From NCBI GenBank assembly GCA_027924585.1, contig BSBM01000076.1:9780001-9844000 (forward strand): 64,000 bases of DNA, given 5' to 3'. Of the stretch, positions 52,581-61,632 are shown piece after piece (within the stretch, counting starts at the first letter, position 1; every line of letters starts with the position of its first letter). The position numbers and the translations under genes are program-made. The notes under the pieces are model-generated. The model did not search any database. It saw only the letters and a list, made by a program, of their open reading frames with translations, and was not told the DNA's origin. The DNA comes from Larix kaempferi. Its lineage: Eukaryota > Streptophyta > Pinopsida > Pinales > Pinaceae.

Positions 52581-53732
52581 TGTTGATGCCTCGGATATCG
52601 TAGCATCAATCAGAAAGGGATTCTCCCCGAGAGATGGTCCCAATTAGACTATCTCCCTTTTGGTGTAGGGAATCCGTCCAGTTAGCGGTTCCGGCAACCG
52701 TGGGTTTGGAGTTTAAAACCGATTCTACCGGTTATGGCCCGATCTACCTTTCTTTTGGATTTTATGTTTTTTTAAATGAGATGCAAGTGCCTAGTTAATA
52801 CTTGATCTAGATGCAACTAAAACAGATATGAGTCTAGAAACTAAAGTAAATCTACCTATCCTTGCAGAGAACACGTTTAAAGGATGAGCAAGGAGCTATA
52901 ACAGATAACATAAAGAAAGAGCAGATAGCTGTCAATTCTTATAGGTAAAGCTACAGCCAGATAAAAGGATCTTAGAAGATAGCTTCTAGTTTAATGTAAA
53001 ACGCATCTATTGCTCATGAAATAGAGAAAGAAGCAAAAATATATAATCTAAATGGCAAGAACGAAGAAACAGATCTAGATGTAACAAACTAAAATTAAAT
53101 TTAGAGATCCCTGCAAGGAGCACATTAAAGGCATGAACAATGAGCTATATGAATTATCTTGAAGAAAGAACAGTTAGCCGTTTAATCTAAAAGAGAACTC
53201 TACAGCAATGGTAAAGATATCAGCAGGTAGCTCCTGATTTAATATGAAACGCATTCATTGTTCACAATATAGAGAAAATCGTATGCACAGGAAGGAGCAA
53301 AATCATTGATACAAAGAAATAGTTCAGATGGTAAGAATGAACTCACATTACAGAACAGCGGTCATTAGAATAGTCCAACATACATCCGTCCAACATCCCA
53401 TGCAAAACGTCCATCTCCCGTGGCTTTTATTAGAAAATTCAATTTTACAGAAACGATACAAGATAGCTCGTAAAGGTTTCAAAATTTCCTTCCCTGCCAA
53501 AAGTCCTTATCTCTTCTTCCTAGCTTCTATTTATAATTACAAATCTGCCCTTTGGGCTGACACCTAGCACCTTCCACTTGTCATTTACGGAAAATTCTCT
53601 CCTATAATAGACAAAAATGCGATTCCCTTTCTTTTACAGAAATTATTTAAAAGAAAATAGGGACAACTGTCCCGTAGTTTCTACGTTTTACACATTTGAG
53701 AGTCACAAACAAAATTAACAGAATCAGCGAGT

Positions 53733-56700
53733 TCACTCCTGTGCGGGAGCTTCTGCTGGCAGAGGATCGCCCAAGTTAATTGCTGCTGATGCTGCCTGGG
53801 AAGAGACACTCGAACCCATTGCTGCGGTTGCTTCTACTTGGGAAGAAGGGATTGAGCTTACTGGAACTTCTACCACTGCTGGGGAAGAGGGAATCGAGCC
53901 CACTGTGGTTGCTGGAGTGGCTGCTGGGAGAGAAGATTCTGGATCTGTTGATACTCCTGCTACTGCTGCAGCTTTCTTTTCCTCTTCCGCTATGTAACTA
54001 TACCACACACCTGTGTCCCTTATGACTATGTTTGCTGTAGCAGGAAACACGATTTTCTGGGAAGTTACATTCTTCCTGAGCTCTGCTCCAATGCTTTGGA
54101 CTTCTACTACTGCAGCCTGATGCACTTCCTTCAGCAGATGGTTGTGGAGGGATGACAATCCAACATAATGTTGGAGGTCATCAATAGCCAGAACATCAAT
54201 CCTTTTCACATACTCCGCTTGAACGCCTAGCTCTTCCTTTAGCTGAGACAAACGCTGCTCCTTTTCCGGAAAGTCCTCCAGGGTCTGAGGGAAACTCAAT
54301 GTGCATTTGTCATGTACTCCTTGGAGCCTTTGGTACAGATTGTTAATTTTATCTGTTGTTCTTTGCACACTGGTTATCAGCTTACTGGCACAGTTCCTGC
54401 CAAACTCCAAAAGGGCTATGTCCTCATTAAAACCGTCCACAGATTTAAATGGGAGGTGCGTGGGGAAACCCCCTTTTCCTTCTCTCCACGCCATCTGACT
54501 GATGATATTTGCCTTGACATGGGTATTCTTTGCTTTGAGCCTATGAGCTTCCGCATTAATTTCTTTTAACCTGACCACCATGGCCTTGAGCTTACAAACC
54601 TCATCAGTGATTAGCTCCTGAGTGTCATACACTTGCTTCAGGATGTTGCATGATAGCTCATGGAAGGGAGACATATCCATTGTTCTACCCTCGGCTTGCT
54701 CTAACTGCTCAGCTAACATCCGCTTGTCTGCTTCTAGCTGGGATGCTTTATCTTCCGCTCTATTCTTCTCTGCCTCCACAATCATCATTTGGAGTGTCAG
54801 TTGGTCCTTTTCCTCTTCCAGCTGGTTATATTTACCTGTTAGCTCTTTATGCTCAGCATATAGGCAATTATACTTGTTTACTACCAGATCCCTTTGGGCT
54901 TGCTCATTAGCCACAGTCTGTTGTAGCGAACGAGCTCTCTTCTTTGTCAAAACATTTTCTCCAACTATCACACCCACATTGTCCAGCGATGCTCTTGCTA
55001 TTTCTACAACTGCGGATGCCATAGCAAAGGGATCCTGATCTGTATTCTTCATTACAGTGACCTCTCGGTGGGTGACGATGTCTTCATGGAAGGGACTTTT
55101 GATCCTCTCTTCTGATTTGAGGACCATTGCTTTCCTTTTCTTGTCGTAGACGAACTCATTCCACCTGGACACCGTATGTTTTCCCGATGGCGTGTACGGG
55201 ACAATTGGTCGGTTTATGATGTCTATGTATTCTTCAGCAGGTGGGGTCCGGACTTCCTGAGCTGGATCCACGCCCTTCTTTTGGGTACCAGAGCCTCCTG
55301 CTTGAGATGTGTCTATATCCATGTCTTGGACACCGGACCCACTGGCTTGAGCATCTTCCCTTGCTTTCAATTCTTCTTCCACCTTCCTTTCTGCCTCAGC
55401 TTGCTCAGCTTCAGCTTCTTTCTGCTTTTCGGCTTCCTCAGCCTCTTTCTGCAGGCTTTCATTTTCAGCTTCTTGCTGCATTCTTGCCACTTCAGCTTCC
55501 TGCTGCCTTCTTGCCATTTCAGCTTCCTGCTGCCACCTGGATTCTTCTGCTTCCCGCTGCAGCTTGGCTTCCTCAGCTTCCTGGAGTAACCTGGCTTCTT
55601 CTCTTAATTTGAGCTCTTCCTGAGCTCGGGCATCCTCAGCTTCTTTCTCCTTCTGTTGGCTGGTCTTCTGGGCCTTGGTTGAGCTAGAGCTTGCTCCAGT
55701 GCTTTGGCGACAGACCCGTAGCTTAGCCATGTTGCTGATACCTCTGAATGCCTCTTCCTCGGCATCAGGATAGTGAGAGTACTCGAAGTGAGCATAAATC
55801 TCCTTACAGTGCTCAGCAACTCTTCCCTTTCTGTCATTCCTGCGGAAGATTACCTCACCGAAGTGGAAGGCTTTCATCTCTTGAACAAATTCGTCGGCCG
55901 AGGCAACCCCCGAGAACTTGTAAGCACCTATGCAGAAAGGTAGAGGGGGAAAGGAAGCCTTATGTTGTTTGTGGAGCATTGCTCCAATTCCATCCAGGAA
56001 GATTTGTCTTATTACCTCCTTGAGGACCACATAATCCATGGCATACTGCGGTAAAATGTATGGGGGCTTAGTCCCTCCAAACATTCTGAGGTAGGTACCT
56101 TGCTCTGAAAAGTAAAAATCCCCGTAATCCTCAAGGACTTCCACAGCGTTCTCTGACAGGCAGTTGGGCTCCTCCCTGAATAACTTCTCATATAGGGCAT
56201 GATGAACCCCTCACAGATGAGTTTGTAACTAGGCTTGTAATTCTGAGCCCACAACATCCTGAAAGCGATCTAGACCGGGGTAGTGGCCTTATCCCATGTG
56301 CAGCCCAATTTGGGGAAGTCTATCTTGGCTAAAATACAATCAATCAGATATGAAGACATGAAAAATTCAGCCTTCTTCAAGGCTAGTCCTTCTTTAGCAG
56401 CAACTATCATCGAGGCCAAACTATCTGACAGGAGAGTGGCCCAGTCAAACACAGTTCCCTTGAATGCCACGTAGTGGATAATAGGGACCCACTGAATTTT
56501 ATACACTGTGCCATCAGGCATGCCGAAGATTCTGCACAGCATTAAAGCGATCAATCTGAAAGGAGCTCTCAGATTCTGCACGTCATATTCATCACTTCCT
56601 TTCTTTCTCAAATGTTTGCCTGCCATTAGCAGCTTCTTGGCCATCTCAACGTTGTTCATCTGGCTCAACCATTCATCAGTCAGAGCTTGTTGGACACGGG

Positions 56701-57071
56701 GAAATTTGTAGGCTGCCGCAAGATACGCGGGTTGAAATGAGGCAATAGCCACTTTCCTGCTATCATTTATCACTCTCCCTTCAGCATCGGCATGTTGGAG
56801 TATCCATCCGATCACTTTAACACAAGGGAACAGCTCAGGGCGGGGTAGCGGCTCTAGTTATGCCTGAGGCTCTGATATTGAGATAAATCGGCCCTTCCTC
56901 TAGCAACATATCTGGGATCTCTTGGTCCCGGATCATTCTGTAGATGTCACCCCATCTGATTTCAGGAGGGACACCGGTGGTGCACCTAGTATCCTGGAGT
57001 GAAGTTTCAGATTTAAGTGGCGTGGGCTTCTTTTCTGTCATTTTAGCCTTCTTCTTACCAACTTTCGGCAT
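53733..57071 (-). pseudogene. X2 copy of the unknown coiled-coil protein gene
   Basis: Starts MPKVGKKKAKMTEKK (57071) and ends at 53733 with LPAEAPAQE, about 1110 codons. It is broken by an extra base in a C-run (about 56848), a TAG (56270-56272) and a missing base in a C-run (about 56200). The last 803 codons are intact. Order: basic N-terminus; a globular region of about 400 residues (IRWGDIYRMIRDQEIPDML, LIALMLCRIFGMPDGTVYKI, AEFFMSSYLIDCILAK, MFGGTKPPYILPQYAMDYVV, FHFGEVIFRRNDRKGRVAEH); a Glu/Gln/Ala coiled coil with EAEEAKLQREAEE-type repeats (about 55580-55380); a second coiled coil (about 54900-54650); a WREGKGGFPTHL block; a Ser/Ala/Pro-rich tail. The globular part faintly recalls accessory proteins of plant retroelements. 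No catalytic motif is seen. Confidence 0.8.
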
Positions 57072-58237
57072 TTTGATTTATCCCTAATAGCACCCATATA
57101 CAAGTCATCATGATATTGAGCAAAATACTGTGAGATTTTAACAGAGAGCATCATTGTTTTAATATGTCAATGAGATAAGTACAATGAAGTTGTATATTTA
57201 GGAAGCGAAAACACTATTTCAACATGAAACATAAATTGAAACATTTGAATCTTTTAAAAGGATGAGTTTGGGATGCTCCTGAGAGGATAGGTTATGTCGC
57301 GGCAACAATTTGCTCTCGGCCTGGCCTTAGGAGAAATGGTGATCTTCGTTTCAACAGGAACACAATTATAAATTTTAGCCATCTTAATTCTTTAAAGGGG
57401 CAGGTTCAGAATGCTCCTGTGAGGATAAGCGCGTTGCGGAAGCAACCTGCTTTCGTTTTAGCTCTGGGGAAGAGGGTAACTTTCGTCATTGCTGCGGTTT
57501 GAAAAGCTAATGGCGGGGAAGCTCGGGTTGGAAAGACTCTGTGACGAAATAAGGAGGCGTTTCGTATTTATGACCCGGCGAGGGCTTCGAACGCTATTGC
57601 TATTTACGGCACTTGCCGAGGTGCTCTATGGGAGGTTTTAGTTCGAGCGAGGGTGATGGCGCCGGAGACAGACTGACGAAAAGGCTCGGGTGGCCATAGT
57701 TTCGGGTTTCGGCTCGTGTAGCTTAAACATTCACGGGGTTTGGGTAACTTTGACGGTGAAGAACAACGACATATGCGGCTTGCAGATCGATGGTCGAACG
57801 TTTTGAGATTTCTATGTTTCGCATGACAAAAAGAAAGAGATTTCGACGGTAATTTGACGGGCGAAGTACCCGTGACGAGCATTTTCCGTCAAAATCTAAC
57901 CTAGACCAATCGTCTTTAGACAAGGGCAATCCAATAATAATCTAACGCGTGGAAGAAACAAGTTTAATGGTTAAGATCCTACTTGGCACCGACGAGGATA
58001 GCTGAAAGAGGTGGCCGTGAACGTGGTCGAGCAATCTGAGCTGGAATGGTCGCGCGGCGTCCAACAACGGCTTGGCAATCGACAAACAGTAATGGGGTCG
58101 GTTCGAGCCCCCACCGTATATTTAAACAAATCGCACACGTGTGGGACTTTAATACGGTTGGTGGCGTATTAAAACAAGTTTCAAATGTATCGTACGTCGG
58201 CGTCAAATCGAGCCGTCTCGGTTTGTGTGCGTAACCG
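57072..58237 (-). other. 5' region of the X2 gene
   Basis: No protein domain is seen. A possible acceptor, GGGTGCTATTAG/G, stands 14 bp before the ATG at 57071. An AT-rich TTTAAATATAC (minus strand, about 58112-58122) is the best TATA candidate. Two related blocks occur at about 57255-57330 and 57385-57460 (GGATGAGTTTGGGATGCTCC / GGCAGGTTCAGAATGCTCC), each followed by GAGGATA and a GCAACAA/GCAACCTGCT segment. Confidence 0.4.
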
Positions 58238-59180
58238 CCACTTGCGGGACAAAATCGTGAATCTCTCCCGCTGTTGCGGAAGGATATAGCAGAAGCTTCC
58301 GCGGTTTCGGGAGGCAACGGTGAAACTTTTCCGCAAAATAACCGTGAATGTGACGCTTTTGAAAAGGGCTCCCGCGGTAGCGGAGAGAAAACTTTTAAAA
58401 GATTCCAACGTTTCGGAAGGTTTCGGTGAACGCTTCCGCAGAAGGCTTCCGAAAACTTCAAAAGTTTCTAAGTAATGGCTGGGCCTCGATAGAGTTTCGG
58501 AAAGCCTTTGCCCTTAGCCTCCTCCATTTCGAACGGGACTGGTGAACGCCTCCGCCGTTGCGGATGGCTTCTTTGAAAGGTTCCGCAAAGATTCATTGCT
58601 TCAGCGTTTTGGCAAGGTTTTGCGACGGTTTCCGCAACTGCAGAAGAAAAACCCAAAAGGCTTCCGCGAGTTTTAAAGCAAATTTCTGAGTTTCGTTTCG
58701 GAAAGTTTATGCGAACGGCTTCCGCGAGTGCGAGCGGCTCCGTAAAATTCTTCCGCCGTTTCGGGAGCAAATCTTGAATTCTTCCGCGGTTTCGGAAAGA
58801 ATTTGCCAATGGCTCCCGCAACTTATGGGCAAAATTCTAAGTTCCTTTTCGGAAAGATATCGTGGCGGCTTCCGCAAGTTTCGGGCGGTTTCGTTGAATT
58901 CTCCCGCCGTTTCGGGAGGGAAACGCGAATCTCTCCGCAAACAAAAAACAAAAAGTTTTCTAAGTCCCTTTTTCGGGAGCTTAATGCGAATGATTCCCGC
59001 CGTTTCGGGAGAACAACCCGAATGCTTCCGCGGTTGCGGAAGGTTTGAACGAAGAACTCCGCCGTTTCGGGAAGGATTGCCCACTGGTTTCCGCGATTTT
59101 CCAATCGAAAGTTTCTAAGTCTTCTTTCGGGATTTTTTTTAAAAAAAAGCTTCCGCCACTGCGGGGCTTTATCAAATCAT
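58238..59180. repeat. CpG-rich hairpin array in X2
   Basis: About fifteen degenerate units combine TTCCGC/TCCCGC, a short CGGTTT or CCGTTT loop, and CGGAA/CGGGA. Clean stem-loops: CTTCCG/CGGGAG (58296/58308), TTCCG/CGGAA (58782/58793), CTCCCG/CGGGAG (58901/58913), TCCCG/CGGGA (58995/59006), CTTCCG/CGGAAG (59025/59037). Stem pairs switch between T-A and C-G together. The units lie upstream of the coiled-coil gene. X1 does not show the same sequence. Confidence 0.7.
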
Positions 59181-59354
59181 TCTGCGACTTTTTCAGGAAG
59201 ATTTAATAGAAAGATTTCTGTTGAGAAACAAGATTTCTGTTGAAAAACAAAGATAACAGCTAGGATTGCTTCTTAAGGCAAACTTTCTACAAAATTAAAG
59301 GAGGGGCCCCAATATGTACAAAATTTTGGGGGGGGGGGTGTTGCTGCAACAACA

Positions 59355-60083
59355 GAATCTGCTAAAGATCTGGCAGCTGTAGCAACTCACAATCAAACTA
59401 ACAAATATGTTGCAAGAAGAAGAGAAGGAGACACTCAATGATCACTCATAAACACAGTAGAATAGAACAATATCTCAGTATTATACAATGAATAAGAATG
59501 TAAGTGAATGAATACAATAGCCATGAAGATGGCATCATATAGGATTTGAATAGGCCAAGTAGGGCATTCAAATTCCTAACTCAGAGTGTGGCTTGGATGA
59601 TAGTGGAGTCATTATCTAGTCAATGTATCAGTCATCAATGGTAATAGTCAGTCAAGTGTGGTTAACTGAGTCTAACTGAGTGAGGTAGGCACTAACTGAA
59701 TGAAGAAGGCTCAGTGGAGGGTGCATGAGGAGCTAACTGGAGTCAGAATGGGCAGGCTAGTCTCACTGGAGGTCCATCAGAGTGAAACAGTCAGTGGGGG
59801 AGTCAATCTAGCCTTAAATCAAGGAAGAACTAAGTGATAGCTGACTGGTAGGTGAGAAAGGCACCTAACTGGCTGTGGTAGGTGAGAAATGCGCACTTGC
59901 CATGAAAAAGACTGGAGAAGTGCGCCTTTGGTAGGTGGGAGGCCCCCTGGGGGCTGTAGACAGGCTGTGGAGAGCTAGAACCAAGCTCTAGGAGCTGGGA
60001 GGTCGACCATGATGATGACTAGATGCATGCAGAATGCATGTATGCATGCAAACTGAAAAAATGATGGGGAGAATATTCCAATA
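59355..60083 (-). mobile_element. C-family LTR copy L3
   Basis: Nearly full LTR (about 729 bp) lacking only the first five bases (TGTAA) on its left. It ends GAATATTCCAATA instead of CCAACA. It is closer to L2 than L1 is, for example sharing 'GTCATTATCTAG' and 'GGCACTAACTGAATGAAG'. There is no interior next to it. It is followed by GTTTT, which may pair with ATTTT left of L1. Confidence 0.85.
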
Positions 60084-60548
60084 GTTTTAAGGTTAGAATT
60101 TGCGTGGCAGGCAGACATTTTAACTCTACGATCTACGATAATTGGCGCGTGGATAAGGCTTAAAAATGGCACGAAAGAGGGGCAATGTTATCGTTAAAAG
60201 TTGCGCGGAGGCAGAAGATTTAAAGTTAAAAACTGCGACGAACTTTGGGAGAAAAAATTGAAAATGAAAGATTTGGTGGTAAAGTTAAGGCTAAAAAATG
60301 TGCTGCAGTCGGAAAAAATAAGACTAAAGTTTGTGCAATCGTCGCAAAATTTATCATTAAAAGCTGCAATCAAGCTGAAAAGATAGGTTTTTCCTTAGTA
60401 GAAAAAATAAAATAAAAAATGAAATCAGAGGAAGAAGAAAACTCGCTAACTTTGAACAAATAAGCTTCAGAAAATCAAAGTACTTCTTCAAAAATAGGAG
60501 GGGCCCCAATATTTACAAAAATTTGGGGGGGATGTTGCAGCAACAACA
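60084..60548. mobile_element. Unit X1, right part
   Basis: Continues X1 after the C-family insertion. It contains degenerate repeats of a phrase like GTTAAAAACTGCGACG (about 60195, 60225, 60290, 60330, 60355) and ends GGAGGGGCCCCAATATTTAC ... TGTTGCAGCAACAACA. The end matches the right end of X2 with about 85% identity over 55 bp. Confidence 0.6.
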
Positions 60549-60550
60549 AT

Positions 60551-60570
60551 TGGCGATTCGCTGGCGAACA
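60551..60570 (+). other. PBS-like site next to X1 (degenerate tRNA-Arg type)
   Basis: TGGCGATTCGCTGGCGAACA lies two bases after the CAACAACA end of X1. It aligns with the tRNA-Arg PBS TGGCGACTCCGCTGGGGA with one gap and two mismatches. If real, X1 is a plus-strand 5' LTR. Confidence 0.4.
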
Positions 60571-61632
60571 CAGATTTCTGAAAAAAAAAATCTTCTCATG
60601 ATAAAAAAAACTCACAAAATGCTAGCTCCAAGTGTAACGAGATGCTTTCATAGTTTATCTTCTGTGAATGCGGTGACCACTTTATCATAATGGTCATTGG
60701 GAAAGGGAAACTTTAACTCAGAGTTCCTTATAACTCTCTCAAGGCCAGAGTGTGGAATTCATTTTTTAAGATCTATCTTTTGGGTGTTTTGACTAAAAGA
60801 GGACTCTACGGGATCGTAACAATATCTCACAGGAATATTCATTTGTTCCTTATTCCCATGCTATTTGCATCATTTTGGATGTTTCTTTAATTGACGGCTT
60901 TTGTCGTTTGAGCCTTCCAGAAATAAGTTTCTCCAACTTTCAATCCTTTGATTTGGGTTCTTCAATCCATAATGTCCTTTTGTGTGAACAAGAGATTTTA
61001 TTTGATTATCAAGCCTCACTGACGGAGAATAACCTTGCTGAGCTAAATTATTTGAACAGCTTTCCTGATTGAACACTTTTTCTTCTCTCAGCCATCCTTT
61101 AATTAAGGCGGGAATTTCTGGAAAATAGACTCTTTGATTGTAAGCTCTTTGGGATTTTATTTGTAACATGGGATCATTTTAAATACCATACACCTGTGAG
61201 GCATGCTTCCTTTCCATGGGTCCATTATAGCAAAAACCTTGAGACATGCATTAATGTTAAAGTGAAAGGATCCTTGAAATAGTGAAAATGAAATATTGAA
61301 TCTCAGTCATTGAACTGGGGTTATTTTGACCAAACAGAAAAAGATCTCTACATTTCCAAGGGCTTCTTAGTGAATGCAAAGTCACGGAGCTACATTTTCT
61401 TTATAAGTGAAATTCTGCCTTTCAATATTTCGAGTTTTGCTCGGAGTCCTGTCCTACCGCTAAGTCGGGAGTTGGGCTAGGATTTATTAAGGAAAGAAAA
61501 GAGAAAACTTGAGTAGAGAACAAAGTAAAAAATCAAACCAAACTACTTAAGCTATACACAAAAACAAAACAAGAAACAAGGAAAAACAAAGTTTATTTAT
61601 GTACAAAAATCTCAATGAGACTATGCAAAGTA
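60571..61632. other. Unassigned region between X1 and element G
   Basis: There are short open frames on both strands (about 60870-61170) without a recognisable domain. The part from about 61440 is the 3' untranslated sequence of G. It contains CTGTCCTACCGCTAAGTCGG, faintly like the T LTR phrase CTGCCCTACGGATAAGTC. Confidence 0.4.

Larger units (their letters stand above)
52581..59354. mobile_element. Unit X2
   Basis: 6.77 kb from TGTTGATGCCTCGG to a G-run followed by TGTTGCTGCAACAACA. Left terminal fold-back TTGATGC...GCATCAA and right terminal fold-back GTTGC-T-GCAAC. Just inside the right end is GGGGCCCCAATAT...ATTTTGGGG, shared with X1 at 60498-60530. The minus strand carries the coiled-coil protein gene. 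It is flanked on both sides by near-complete LTRs of the C family (L2 and L3). Confidence 0.6.

Noticed and set aside
55176-55612. Hydrophobic-looking plus-strand frames opposite the X2 gene
   Set aside because: Antisense shadow of the coiled-coil coding sequence, which is conserved between X1 and X2 on the minus strand only.
58823-59104. Arg-rich minus-strand frames with NRGS/PKRR repeats
   Set aside because: They arise from the CpG-rich hairpin array; several frames are open at once, as expected from composition.
59352-60088. L3 as a clean solo LTR
   Set aside because: Its immediate flanks (GCAACAACA and GTTTT) do not form a target duplication and its first five bases are missing; it fits better as part of the L1-L2-X2-L3 complex.
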